Assembly (NCBI GenBank): GCA_030526505.1
Contig: JAUNCR010000006.1
Span: forward strand, 1 to 47,011
DNA from: Spirochaetales bacterium
Lineage (GTDB): Bacteria > Spirochaetota > Spirochaetia > Treponematales > Treponemataceae
Direction: 5' to 3'
Length of the DNA: 47,011 nt
Of the stretch, positions 29,435 through 38,783 are shown piece by piece (within the stretch, counting starts at the first letter, position 1; each line of letters starts with the position of its first letter). The notes under the pieces were generated by a model, which was given only the letters and a program-made list of their open reading frames with translations, searched no databases and had not been told where the DNA came from. The position numbers and the translations under genes were made by a program.

Positions 29435-30868
29435 ATGGAAAACTATACTCCAGACTATTTTAGCGACGACTATGAAGAACCACAGGGCAGGAAGAATCTC
29501 CGCAGCCTGCTTCTGCCCATACTTGCACTTGCATTTCTATTTCTTACAGTCTTCACCATCTGTCTTGGAGTTTCTGTTCATAGGCTGATCAACCCAAAAT
29601 CTCCTGCAGCCCTTTCCGACACTCAGAAAAGTGAACTTGACGAAGTTCTTTCCCAGAATTTTTATGAACCGATAGTAAGATCCCTGCCATATAAAACGAT
29701 TCCAGCAAACCTTACAGTCAATGCGGAAAGCGCAATACTCATCGACCAGGATACAGGAAATGTCCTATTTGAAAAAAATGCTGACATGCTTATTCCACCT
29801 GCATCAATGACCAAACTGGTTGAAATGTATGTTGTCTACGAAGCAGTAAGGAACGGAGAAGTAAGCCTTGATGATGTTGTTCCGCTTCCACCAGAGAGCT
29901 GGGCAAAAAACCTTCCTTCAGACGCCTCCATCATGTTTCTTGGAGAAGGACAGAAGGTCACTTTAAGGGAACTGCTGTTAGGTCTTGCCATCGCCAGCGG
30001 AAACGATGCTTCAATCGCAGTTGCAAATTATGTCTGCAAGGATATGGATTCCTTTGTAGAAAGAATGAACAGGGTAATAAGGGACCTTGGGCTTAAGAGA
30101 ACTCATTTTGTTGAATCAAGCGGATACAGCGAAAAAAACATTACCACGGCAAGGGAATTTGCATCTTTCTGCAGAATCTACCTTAGGGATTTCCCGGAAG
30201 CCATCGACAACTACCACAGTCAGAAAGTCCTCATGTACCCTTTGGAAAAAAACCTGCCGTTAGACCAGAAGGAAAAGGGTGATTCAGAAGCGGTAATCCA
30301 GTACAACACGAACAAGCTTCTTGGAACCCTTGACGGCTGTGACGGATTAAAAACAGGATTCATCTATGAAAGCGGATATAACCTTGCCCTTACCGCACAG
30401 AGAGGCAGAAGAAGATTCATATCAGTAACGATGAAGGGTCCGGGAACAGGAAGCGTCCAGGGAAACAAATATAGAGTCCTTGACGGAACGGAGCTTATGG
30501 AATTTGCCTTCAGCAAATTTGCATCATACATTCCGGAAGGCGAAGGCCATTCCTTTGTAGTAGGCTGTTCGGGATCTTCAGAAAAAAGCATCAGGCTTGT
30601 TCCGGCAGAAAACGAAAGTTTTTCCGTTCCCTTCATTGCAGGAACTTCACCGGAAGATGCCGCTTCAAAGATTCATGTTACGGCAAACATTCCAAACTAT
30701 CTTTACGGAAGAATTGAATGCGGACAGGAACTCGGAACAATCACCTACAGTCTGGAAGGAAAGAACCTTAGGACAATCTCACTCGTTGCAGACAGAAAAA
30801 GCCAAAGAAAGAACATCTTTGGCCGTTTATGGGGAAAAATCACATACAGGACTGCAGGATTATTTTAA
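29435..30868 (+). CDS. dacA: D-alanyl-D-alanine carboxypeptidase (PBP5/6 type)
   Basis: 477 residues. One N-terminal membrane helix at about 24-47 (LLLPILALAFLFLTVF) after a charged cytoplasmic tail acts as signal anchor. The serine peptidase S11 motifs are S124-M-T-K127, S188-G-N and K306-T-G, all intact. Residues about 370-460 form the beta-rich C-terminal domain of PBP5, and the end lacks an obvious second membrane helix. It trims the terminal D-Ala from muropeptides in the periplasm. It starts 2 nt after the aroC stop and its 3' end overlaps the convergent gene by 9 nt. Confidence 0.9.
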   Translation: MENYTPDYFSDDYEEPQGRKNLRSLLLPILALAFLFLTVFTICLGVSVHRLINPKSPAALSDTQKSELDEVLSQNFYEPIVRSLPYKTIPANLTVNAESAILIDQDTGNVLFEKNADMLIPPASMTKLVEMYVVYEAVRNGEVSLDDVVPLPPESWAKNLPSDASIMFLGEGQKVTLRELLLGLAIASGNDASIAVANYVCKDMDSFVERMNRVIRDLGLKRTHFVESSGYSEKNITTAREFASFCRIYLRDFPEAIDNYHSQKVLMYPLEKNLPLDQKEKGDSEAVIQYNTNKLLGTLDGCDGLKTGFIYESGYNLALTAQRGRRRFISVTMKGPGTGSVQGNKYRVLDGTELMEFAFSKFASYIPEGEGHSFVVGCSGSSEKSIRLVPAENESFSVPFIAGTSPEDAASKIHVTANIPNYLYGRIECGQELGTITYSLEGKNLRTISLVADRKSQRKNIFGRLWGKITYRTAGLF

Positions 30869-33076
30869 TCCGCGCACATCCGTAATTTCATAGCCGCTTT
30901 CAAGAATTGCAGCAATAAGAAGATCTAGTTTTTCATGCACATAGTCTTTTCTTGTTCCATTTGCTTTTCCAACGCATACAGGAACCACCATACCCTCTTC
31001 AAGTTCTTCTACAAGGCCATTGATGATTTCTGATGCCGACTTGTATTCTTCGCCCTTTTCATTTGACCTTTCATAGGTAGTCCTGTCGCTGAACTTTGAA
31101 AATGCAGAAACATATTCATAGCCTGCAGAATTACCTGAAGTCCTGATAAGTTCCGTGTCATGATAGTAAGGTGCATGCCACAAAAGCGAAAGTTCTTTTT
31201 TTGTCACTGCAAAGAATTCGTCTTCATTGCGGGCAAGACCACGGGTAATGAAACTTCCGTCAATTACAAAATTGTTTTCCACAAGATCGGCTGCAGTATA
31301 GAAAAGTGAACCGCAGTCATTTCCTGAATTTGCAATAAGCTTTGCCTTTTCTGGATAGCGCCTGATGAATTCACCGTTTACAAAGAAAGTTCCCTTGATT
31401 CCGTATTCAGAAAGAACCTGAAGCACCTTTCCAAGCCCCTCGGCATTTTCCATTGCATCCAGAGCAAGAGCTACCTTCTTTCCGTTTTCCGAATCCTTCA
31501 TTGCATCCGGGAATACTGAATAGGTAAAGGTTTTGCCGGAAAGGCAGCGTACGAAAATTGTATTTTCATATTTTGCATTTGTTGCTTTTCCAACATAAGC
31601 ACGATATCTTCCGTTCTTATCCCTTGCATTCAATTCTACATCTGGGATTCTGTATGGTACCCATATGTTCTTTTCTGCATCATAGCAATAGAATCCCTTT
31701 CCTTCTGAAATTTTTGTAACGATGAATCCCGCGTTCCAGTATGCCCTGTCTACGGAAGAAAGGAAAAGTATGCTGGATTCTTTAGAAACGCAATTGAAAA
31801 GGCTTACCGTATTCTTTCCGCCAACATAAAGCGCATTTCTTCCTGCCCATGCAACTGAAACTACAGTTTCCCTGTCGTAGGAGGCTGTCTCAGACATGAG
31901 TGCAAGGTCGAAGATTTTAAGTACGCCGCTGTCAGTATAGGCAATCTTCCTGCAGTCAGGAGACAGAACAGGAGCAATCGATCTGCTTGCCTTCACCAAT
32001 ACAGACATGTTGTTTTCAACGGAATACATTGTTCCGACTTTTTCAATGCTTGAGTAATTCAGGCTTTCATTCCAGAGGAGAGCCTTTCCGTCGGCTGTCC
32101 AGAACATTTCGTAGCCAAGTGATGTTCCTGCAACTTCCGTAAGGGGACTGATCAAATCTATTTTAGCATGAACATTTTTTTCTTCTGCTCCAACAGAATA
32201 GAGTGACAGAATATTTCCTCTTGAAATGACTGCCATTCTGCTTCCGGTTCCATTGCACCAGAACTTGTCTGTAAGGCAATTGAATTCTATTGGAAGGCGT
32301 GCAATGATTTTTCCGTTTCCAACAAGGGAAGAATAAAGTCCTCGTGTATAAAGTTCATTCTGATCAATGCTGTATACTACATCATCCTTAAGGTAGATGA
32401 TTTTCTTTGACTGTGTCCACTGAACGCTATCAATGGAACCTTCGCCTATTTTCCTGAAGTTTTCATTAACCTGAAGGTTTTTTACCACTGCATCAGGAGT
32501 TGCAAAATAAACTGCATTGTTGTTTTCGTAAAGGAGGGCTTTTCCGTCCGGAGCCCATTTAACTTTTACCGAAGAATAGTCCAGGTCCACATTTTCAACC
32601 AGAACCTTCTGCAAAAGAGTCTTTGAATTTACAAGGACAAGATTACCGGAAGCCTTTTTCACAGGCTCAACAGTGCAGTACCATTTTCCGTCAGAACTTG
32701 CCGCTACAGGGAAAGTACGGAGGTTCTTTCCACGGTTTCCTTCGGTAACTCTTGTTATCTTTCCTTCTTCAGTACTGTATCTTGAAAGTCCATCTCTGTT
32801 CCTAACCTGAAGAATCTTTCCTTCATCAAGAAGTTCAAGTCTTTCTGGAAAGCAGGTAAGGAGAACTGGAACTGAAGTGATTTTTTCATCGCCAAGTTTC
32901 GTGCAGTAAAGGCTCTTGTATTCAGCAACGCCGGGAACTTTCTGTTCGGCTGTAAAAAGAAGCCTGTCATCGGAGGCAACATCAATGTCATCGAGTTTCA
33001 CGCCGGCATAAACACTTGATGCCGAAACCAGGATTATTGTTCCAAGAAGATAGTTAAGCAGATTTGTTTTCTTCAT
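30860..33076 (-). CDS. Secreted beta-propeller protein with degenerate polysaccharide-deacetylase domain
   Basis: 738 residues. The signal peptide is residues 1-24 (NLLNYLLGTIILVSASSVYA). Residues about 25-500 form repeated four-strand units of WD40/TolB-like type (VKWAPDGKALLYEN, MFWTADGKALLWNE, VLSPDCRKIAYTD). From about 525 a NodB-like domain begins: VALALDAMENAEGLGKVLQ, then GIKGTFFVNGEFIRRYPEKAKLIANSG. The metal-binding motifs are not canonical: LDAM replaces FDDG, and NDCGSLFYT replaces the H-x3-H helix. It is therefore probably non-catalytic or altered, acting as a wall-binding periplasmic protein. It is followed upstream in the operon by the LysM-M23 gene. Confidence 0.7.
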   Translation of the reverse strand: MKKTNLLNYLLGTIILVSASSVYAGVKLDDIDVASDDRLLFTAEQKVPGVAEYKSLYCTKLGDEKITSVPVLLTCFPERLELLDEGKILQVRNRDGLSRYSTEEGKITRVTEGNRGKNLRTFPVAASSDGKWYCTVEPVKKASGNLVLVNSKTLLQKVLVENVDLDYSSVKVKWAPDGKALLYENNNAVYFATPDAVVKNLQVNENFRKIGEGSIDSVQWTQSKKIIYLKDDVVYSIDQNELYTRGLYSSLVGNGKIIARLPIEFNCLTDKFWCNGTGSRMAVISRGNILSLYSVGAEEKNVHAKIDLISPLTEVAGTSLGYEMFWTADGKALLWNESLNYSSIEKVGTMYSVENNMSVLVKASRSIAPVLSPDCRKIAYTDSGVLKIFDLALMSETASYDRETVVSVAWAGRNALYVGGKNTVSLFNCVSKESSILFLSSVDRAYWNAGFIVTKISEGKGFYCYDAEKNIWVPYRIPDVELNARDKNGRYRAYVGKATNAKYENTIFVRCLSGKTFTYSVFPDAMKDSENGKKVALALDAMENAEGLGKVLQVLSEYGIKGTFFVNGEFIRRYPEKAKLIANSGNDCGSLFYTAADLVENNFVIDGSFITRGLARNEDEFFAVTKKELSLLWHAPYYHDTELIRTSGNSAGYEYVSAFSKFSDRTTYERSNEKGEEYKSASEIINGLVEELEEGMVVPVCVGKANGTRKDYVHEKLDLLIAAILESGYEITDVRGLK

Positions 33077-33089
33077 ATTCTACTTTCCT

Positions 33090-34274
33090 CTATTTAATTA
33101 CTGTAAGCGGATCAACAGGCTTGTAGTTTTTATAAACGGTAAGATGGAGGTGAGGGCCTGTTGAATATCCTGTGCTTCCTACAAGACCGATTCTTGCACC
33201 CTGAGAAACCCTGTCGCCTTTTTTTACAAGGCTCTTGCTCATGTGTGCATAAAGGGTCTGGTATCCGTCAATGTGTTCAACAACTATGTAATTTCCGTAC
33301 AAAGAAGAGAATGCAGACTTCAATACCCTTCCGCTTCTGCAGGCATAGATTGGAGTTCCTGTTGGGCATGCCATGTCGATTCCCTTGTGTGTGGAAGCAA
33401 CTCCAGTGATTGGATCAAGCCTGTAACCGAATCTTGAAGTGATTCTGTACTTTGCCTTGAGAGGATTTGTAAAGATTTCTCCCATTGCCCTCTGAAGTGT
33501 ATTTGAATCAAGCCTTGCACCTGGAATGAAAAGTTCCATTCCTTCTTTCAAAACTTCTGATGAAAGATCGTTTGTATCAAGGATGTCTGTTACCGATGCA
33601 CCGTATTTCTTTGAAATTGAACCGATGCTTTCGTTTCTTGCAACAGTATGAATAAGTCCGTCCACAGAAGGAACCTTAAGTTTCTGACCTGAGTAAACTG
33701 AACGAACATTTCCGATTTTGTTTACTGCAATCAAAGTAGAGATGTTGGAAAGGCCAAACTTGTGGCAGATACCGCTGATGGTATCCCCCTGCTTTACCGT
33801 ATAGTTCTGGAAAGAAACCGCTTCTTTCATTGCATTTGCAGAAGAAATAACCTTCACGCTGTCTTCTGTAAAGATGTTTCCTTCGCTGTCGTAGTAGCTT
33901 GTCTGTCCAAAAGCAAATTCAGACATGGCGCCTTCAACAATATTGCTTTCAGCCGAAAGAGAAGCCGACATGTCGATTTTATGGAAGAAACTTTCCTTAT
34001 AGTTTATGAGTTTTGACATTCCGTATGGAATTGCACAGAAAACTGCAACTGCTGGAATTACAAGGAGGAACTTTGCATTCTGCCTGATGCGTACGCATGA
34101 AAGGGAAACTCTTCCGCAGAATCTTTCCCATGCGGAATGGAGGGAAAAGGAATCCGTGAAAACAGAAGGCATTCCCATTGAAAATCCATTGCGCCCTGCT
34201 GTTACTGCACCTGCCCTTACTCTCTTTGCTTTTCTTGGTCTGCTGCTTGCTTCAAAACAATCGATAACTTCCAT
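33090..34274 (-). CDS. LysM-containing M23 family endopeptidase
   Basis: 394 residues. A cytoplasmic tail of about 65 residues with many Arg precedes one membrane helix (about 69-86, FLLVIPAVAVFCAIPYG). Two LysM modules follow (YTVKQGDTISGICHKFGL and HTVARNESIGSISKKYGA). The C-terminal LytM/M23 domain has the zinc ligands in THKGIDMACP, the catalytic YAHMS and HLHLTVYKN. All three ligand positions are present, so it should cut peptide cross-links. The gene lies 13 nt upstream of the propeller/NodB-like gene on the same strand. The divergent lepB operon starts 60 nt away. It probably acts in periplasmic wall remodelling. Confidence 0.88.
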   Translation of the reverse strand: MEVIDCFEASSRPRKAKRVRAGAVTAGRNGFSMGMPSVFTDSFSLHSAWERFCGRVSLSCVRIRQNAKFLLVIPAVAVFCAIPYGMSKLINYKESFFHKIDMSASLSAESNIVEGAMSEFAFGQTSYYDSEGNIFTEDSVKVISSANAMKEAVSFQNYTVKQGDTISGICHKFGLSNISTLIAVNKIGNVRSVYSGQKLKVPSVDGLIHTVARNESIGSISKKYGASVTDILDTNDLSSEVLKEGMELFIPGARLDSNTLQRAMGEIFTNPLKAKYRITSRFGYRLDPITGVASTHKGIDMACPTGTPIYACRSGRVLKSAFSSLYGNYIVVEHIDGYQTLYAHMSKSLVKKGDRVSQGARIGLVGSTGYSTGPHLHLTVYKNYKPVDPLTVIK

Positions 34275-34333
34275 ATTTTGATTATCGTCAAAAAAAACAT
34301 CCGATATTAGACATTATTGACGATGTATTATAT

Positions 34334-34840
34334 ATGGAAAAAAACAAGGCGGCAGGATACGCAAAATCCCTTTTAATCGGCATTTGTATAGGTATTCTTG
34401 TTAAAATATTCATTCTGGACATTCTGGTTGTAAGCGGAAGTTCAATGGAACCCACTTTAAAAGACGGTCAGAAAATCCTGGTGAACCGGCTGGCTTATGG
34501 TCTTGCAAAACCTTTTGGAAGCAGCCTTATGTTCTCCTGGAATCAGCCTGAAGAAAACGAGATCATTGTTTTTCTTTACAATGGCAGGCATGTGGTAAAA
34601 CGCTGTGCAGCCGTGGAAAACACTCTACTAGAATATTCAACTGAATCGAGTTATACTTTGAGAATAAAGGACAAAGAGTACCCGCTGACGGAATTACAAT
34701 ACAATCTTCTAAAGGAAACAAGATTCGTACCGGAGGGAACTGTTCTTGTCATCGGAGACAACCACTCAAATTCTATTGATTCAAGAACTTATGGTTTTGT
34801 TCCCCGAAGGAATATTTTGGGTAGGATCAGGGGCAGATGA
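34334..34840 (+). CDS. lepB: Signal peptidase I
   Basis: 168 residues, the short Gram-positive-like form with one N-terminal helix (about 12-33). The catalytic Ser is S37 in SGSSMEPT and the general base Lys is K89 in HVVKRC. The box E motif is GDNHSNSIDSRTYGFV. It cleaves signal peptides of exported proteins at the outer face of the inner membrane. The last four bases (ATGA) overlap the PBP gene downstream. No strong ribosome-binding site is seen before ATG 34334. Confidence 0.92.
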   Translation: MEKNKAAGYAKSLLIGICIGILVKIFILDILVVSGSSMEPTLKDGQKILVNRLAYGLAKPFGSSLMFSWNQPEENEIIVFLYNGRHVVKRCAAVENTLLEYSTESSYTLRIKDKEYPLTELQYNLLKETRFVPEGTVLVIGDNHSNSIDSRTYGFVPRRNILGRIRGR

Positions 34841-36711
34841 ATTCTAATTTCAAGAAAGCAGGCTTTATTTTAACTCTCTCAGGTCTCGGTTTGCTTACTG
34901 CCCTCGTAACCTGGAAATTTACAGTGCTTGCCTTTGGCCCTCAGAAAAAATTCACGCCTTCAACTGCTACAGTGGAAAGAGGTTCCATCGTGGACAGAAA
35001 CGGTAAGCCACTTGCCGTTCAGACAAACTTCTATCACTTTGTCGTCACTCCAAAACTCATTAAATCCCCTGAAGAATTTGCTGCCAATGTTGCTCCAATT
35101 CTTGGCTGCAGCATCAACGAGATTCAGGAAAAAATCGAATCAAACAGAAAATCAAGTTTCATCTACCTCAGAAAGAAAATCTCTCAGGACCAGTATGATG
35201 AGCTTGTTAAAATTGTCAGGCAGAACGGATATTCAAACTTTACCCGCTTCGACAAGATTCCTGGACGCATTTATCCGGAAAACAACCTTGCAAGCCAGCT
35301 TATCGGCTACATGGGTGATGACGGTGTCGGCTTGAGCGGAATCGAATACTCACAGCAGTCGATACTTTCCCCGGAACCTGATGTTACTTCTTCCGGAACA
35401 ATTCACGGTGACAATGTTTACCTTACCATTGATGCAGGACTTCAGTACAAGCTTCAGAAAATTGCGCTGGACGCCCTTAATTCCACACAGGCTGAAAGCA
35501 TCATGCTCATTGCATCGGATGCAACAAACGGTGAAATACTTTCCTACATCAGCCTTCCTTCAGCAAACCTGAACGAATACGGTTCTGCCTCTACTTCTGA
35601 AAAAACTGATAGACCTTCAATCACGGCATACGAACCGGGTAGCGTTTTCAAAATCTTCTCCGTGGCTTCTTTCCTCAATGCAGAATCCATCACTCCTGAT
35701 GACAGCTTCCTTTGCGACGGAATCTACAAGAGAAAAACTAATCTTGGCGAAACAATAAAGATCACCTGTCTTGAACACCATGGATGGCTCAACGCAAGAA
35801 CTGCCCTCAAGTATTCCTGCAACGACGCCCTTTCACAGATGAGTGAAAAAATCTCAACCGACGATTTCCTTTCCTACATCAGGCTTTTTGGATTCGGTGA
35901 ACGAACGGGAGTAGAACTTCCTTCAGAGACAAGGGGTTCCGTAAAAAATCAGAATGACAAATACTGGTCTGCCCGAAGTAAGCCAACCATGTCCATCGGT
36001 CAGGAAATCAGCGTAAGCGCACTGCAGATGGTTCAGGCCGCTTCAGTTCTTGCAAACAAGGGTGTCCTCATAAAACCTACATTCATCCAGCGCATTACTG
36101 ACATTGACGGAAATGTAAAATACCAGCACGAACCGACATACGGCAACAGAGTCCTCAGAAGTTCAACAGCAGAATACCTTTTGAGCTGTATGGAAACAAC
36201 GGCACAGAGCGGTACAGGTACGAAGGCCTCCCTCCGCGACATTTCCATTGGCGTTAAGACAGGTACAGCACAGATGGCAGATCCTGTACACGGCGGTTAC
36301 AGCCACACGGACTTCCTTTCTAACTGTATGGCCATATTCCCTGTAAACAATCCTCAGATCATACTCTACATTGTCCTTCAGAAGGCAAAGGGTGAAACCT
36401 ATGCAGGACGCATTGTTGCGCCTGTAATTGCAGACGCAGCAGACGAAATCATCGACCATCTTGGAATCAACCGAGAAAATGCAGCAAGCCTTGAACACTC
36501 AGGAAAATTCTCGCTGAATGAAATCAAGCCTCTTAAAATATCAAAACTCGTTCCTGACTTTAAGGGACGCTCAAAAAGGGACCTCCTTCCACTCCTGGAC
36601 AGAACAGACATCAAGATTATGATTGATGGCGAAGGATGGGTTGTTGACCAGAATCCTGAACCTGGTACACCAGTAACGGAGAACATGACCATTGAACTCT
36701 TTTTGGAATAG
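34837..36711 (+). CDS. FtsI/PBP2-type penicillin-binding protein with PASTA domain
   Basis: 624 residues. The N-terminal membrane anchor is about 9-30. The dimerisation domain begins ATVERGSIVDRNGKPLAVQ. The transpeptidase domain has S269-V-F-K, S-C-N at about 327 and K474-T-G. One PASTA domain ends the protein (VPDFKGRSKRDLLPLL, then GWVVDQNPEPGTPV). The layout matches FtsI/SpoVD class B PBPs that cross-link septal or side-wall peptidoglycan. It is translationally coupled to lepB (ATGA), and the next gene starts at a TTG 20 nt before its stop. The neighbourhood lacks mra/mur genes, so septal versus sporulation-like naming is left open. Confidence 0.9.
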   Translation: MNSNFKKAGFILTLSGLGLLTALVTWKFTVLAFGPQKKFTPSTATVERGSIVDRNGKPLAVQTNFYHFVVTPKLIKSPEEFAANVAPILGCSINEIQEKIESNRKSSFIYLRKKISQDQYDELVKIVRQNGYSNFTRFDKIPGRIYPENNLASQLIGYMGDDGVGLSGIEYSQQSILSPEPDVTSSGTIHGDNVYLTIDAGLQYKLQKIALDALNSTQAESIMLIASDATNGEILSYISLPSANLNEYGSASTSEKTDRPSITAYEPGSVFKIFSVASFLNAESITPDDSFLCDGIYKRKTNLGETIKITCLEHHGWLNARTALKYSCNDALSQMSEKISTDDFLSYIRLFGFGERTGVELPSETRGSVKNQNDKYWSARSKPTMSIGQEISVSALQMVQAASVLANKGVLIKPTFIQRITDIDGNVKYQHEPTYGNRVLRSSTAEYLLSCMETTAQSGTGTKASLRDISIGVKTGTAQMADPVHGGYSHTDFLSNCMAIFPVNNPQIILYIVLQKAKGETYAGRIVAPVIADAADEIIDHLGINRENAASLEHSGKFSLNEIKPLKISKLVPDFKGRSKRDLLPLLDRTDIKIMIDGEGWVVDQNPEPGTPVTENMTIELFLE

Positions 36712-38503
36712 TAACCTCAATCTGTTCAAGGAAAGGTTTCCCGCCCTTGCAGCAAACCTTACTTCAGAACCAAGCCCAGATTTAATTCTTGAAGAAGCAA
36801 AAAACGGTTCCATGACGGCAAAGTCCGGTAGCCTTATGCTCCATTCCAAATACAACCCAGAAAGGGAAGCCGATACCCTTGTAGAATCCTTTGATCCTTC
36901 AAAACATGAGAATGCAGTCTTTCTTGGTTTTGGTCTTGGATACGGTCCTGTTGCCCTTGCAAAGAAAAATCCTCAGGCAACCATCATCCTCATCGAAAAG
37001 GATTCAAAAAGATTTTTTTCGGCACTCAATGCCATTGACTGGACTCCGATTTTCAGGCACCAGAAAATTATCCTCATCCTTGAAGCAAATGTTGAAGAAG
37101 TTGCATCAGTAATTTCAAAATGCAAGACAGATGCTACAAAAGTCTTCAAATCAAAGGCTCAGGCTGCACACAACGAAGCTTATTTTCAGGCCATTGAAAA
37201 CGCCCTCATTCAGAATTCACAGAAAGAAGAAATAAACACAAACACTCTGGAAAAGTTTGCAAAGCTTTGGCTCAACAACAGTTGCAGAAATCTGGATTAC
37301 CTGAACCTTTTTGACGGGGTAAAAAAATATGCAGGTCTTGGGAAGGACATTCCCTTTGTAATTCTTGCAGCGGGACCAAGCCTTCAGAAAATTCTTCCTC
37401 ATCTTGCAGAAATCAAGAAGCGCTCCATGATAGTCTGCGTGGACACAGCCCTTCACGCCTGCCTTAAGCAAAAGGTTGAACCGGATTTCATAATCCTTAC
37501 GGATCCACAGTACTATGCTTCCCTGCATCTGGAATTCCTTTCATCGCCTTCTTCCATTCTCATAACGGAAATTGCAGCCTATCCTTCCGTACTCAGGTTT
37601 AAATGCAAGGAAACAGTTTTATATTCTTCCATGTTCCCAATCGGCCAGTTTTTTGAAGGCAAAACGGAGGATAAGGGAAAACTTGCGGCTGGCGGCAGCG
37701 TTACAACCAGCGCATGGGATTTTGCACGCCTTTGCGGATCAACAAAAATATTCATGGCTGGCATGGACCTTGGATTCCCAGGAAAGGAAACCCATATACG
37801 CGGTTCAAGGTTTGAAGAAAAGGCCCACGGTGCAAGTACAAGGACAGGCAATGCAGAAAGCGCTAACATTTCAACTCTGTTCAGCGCATGCCCTTCAATT
37901 GCAAAGGATTACAACGGCAACCCAATTCTGACGGACAAGAGGATGTCCCTTTTTTCATGGTGGTTTGAAACCCAGTGCACCAATGCAAAAACCGTTGGAA
38001 CAGACACCTATTCCCTTACGCCGGAAAGCCTTGCCATCAAAGGCATCGAACCCTTCAGCCTGCAGGAATTCCTCAGTCTGGGCGAAATACAGGATAAAAA
38101 ATCAGCCTTCATGAACGAAGCGGAATCCAACGGCAAAAGTTCTTCAATTTCAAAAGCTGAATTTGAAGGCATCAAGAAACAGTTTGCAGACAACCTTGAT
38201 GAACTTGAATCAATTGCAAAAAAAGGAATAGAATCCGCAACAAGGGCAATTCAGGACAGAACAAAGATGTCCCAGTCCCTAGCCCGCCTGAATGAAATAG
38301 ACAACCTCATCATGAAATCAAAGGCAAAGGATGCCGCATCCCTGGTTTTCCCCACAAAACGCCAGCTTGAAAAAATTGCCTCGGAAATTCCCAATACATC
38401 TGAATGGGAAAAGACAATCTACCCTATCCAATATTCAAAACTCATATACACACAGCTTCTTTCTTCCGTAAAACTATTTAAAAAATTCTTCTCAAGGTTT
38501 TAA
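36692..38503 (+). CDS. DUF115/Maf-type glycosyltransferase-like protein
   Basis: 603 residues. The only sensible start is TTG 36692, overlapping the PBP gene by 20 nt with GGAG 9 nt upstream. This keeps the typical beginning FWNSNLNLFKERFPAL. A nucleotide-binding-like region comes first (FLGFGLGYGPVALAKKNPQATIILIEKD). The DUF115/6-HMP-kinase-like core follows: PFVILAAGPSLQKILPHL, VCVDTALHACLKQKVEPDFI and FMAGMDLGFPG. The C-terminal about 130 residues are helical. Maf proteins of this type attach nonulosonic acids to flagellins, and in Treponema they are numerous. That target is inferred from the family, since no flagellin gene is near. Confidence 0.78.
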   Translation: MNSFWNSNLNLFKERFPALAANLTSEPSPDLILEEAKNGSMTAKSGSLMLHSKYNPEREADTLVESFDPSKHENAVFLGFGLGYGPVALAKKNPQATIILIEKDSKRFFSALNAIDWTPIFRHQKIILILEANVEEVASVISKCKTDATKVFKSKAQAAHNEAYFQAIENALIQNSQKEEINTNTLEKFAKLWLNNSCRNLDYLNLFDGVKKYAGLGKDIPFVILAAGPSLQKILPHLAEIKKRSMIVCVDTALHACLKQKVEPDFIILTDPQYYASLHLEFLSSPSSILITEIAAYPSVLRFKCKETVLYSSMFPIGQFFEGKTEDKGKLAAGGSVTTSAWDFARLCGSTKIFMAGMDLGFPGKETHIRGSRFEEKAHGASTRTGNAESANISTLFSACPSIAKDYNGNPILTDKRMSLFSWWFETQCTNAKTVGTDTYSLTPESLAIKGIEPFSLQEFLSLGEIQDKKSAFMNEAESNGKSSSISKAEFEGIKKQFADNLDELESIAKKGIESATRAIQDRTKMSQSLARLNEIDNLIMKSKAKDAASLVFPTKRQLEKIASEIPNTSEWEKTIYPIQYSKLIYTQLLSSVKLFKKFFSRF

Positions 38504-38541
38504 GTTATCCGTCCGATAATAAAAGCGTGCTGTGATAGAGA

Positions 38542-38594
38542 GTTGTACAGACGGTTCTTTTTCGAAAGAAAAGACATCCAGACGCCTGTGTAAC
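38542..38594 (+). other. Structured stretch in the region after the Maf gene
   Basis: A perfect TTCTTT-TTCG-AAAGAA hairpin (38555-38570) is enclosed by imperfect arms GTTGTACAG (38542-38550) and CTGTGTAAC (38586-38594). Downstream is the terminator at 38651. It could be a 3'-derived small RNA. No known RNA family was recognised. Confidence 0.3.
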
Positions 38595-38650
38595 GGAAGA
38601 TTTGATCATAGTATGCAACTTTAGTTTGCTTTATAAAATCTCCATGAGGA

Positions 38651-38691
38651 AAGGTCAAAGAAGTTTTAGGCTTTGACCTTTTCATTTTTTT
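38651..38691 (+). terminator. Terminator of the lepB-PBP-Maf operon
   Basis: AAGGTCAAAG (38651-38660) pairs with CTTTGACCTT (38671-38680), followed by a T-rich tail to 38691. Confidence 0.75.
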
Positions 38692-38733
38692 AAACCTGCC
38701 ACCTCATTTTTTCCTTAAGACTTAAACTTTGAG

Positions 38734-38761
38734 TAATCATTTTCAAATTTTCTGCCGAAAA
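38734..38761 (+). promoter_or_regulatory. Possible sigma-28 (FliA) promoter for the HD-GYP gene
   Basis: TAAT (38734-38737), a 16-nt spacer and GCCGAAAA (38754-38761) resemble the FliA consensus TAAA-N15-GCCGATAA, 22 nt before the start codon. One base differs in each box and the spacer is one longer. Confidence 0.35.
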
Positions 38762-38783
38762 TACATAAGGGAAAAAAGATATT

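Noticed and set aside
38500-38685. 61-codon minus-strand reading frame after the Maf gene
   Set aside because: It starts inside a terminator stem, has odd composition and no ribosome-binding site; the region is better explained as structured 3' sequence.
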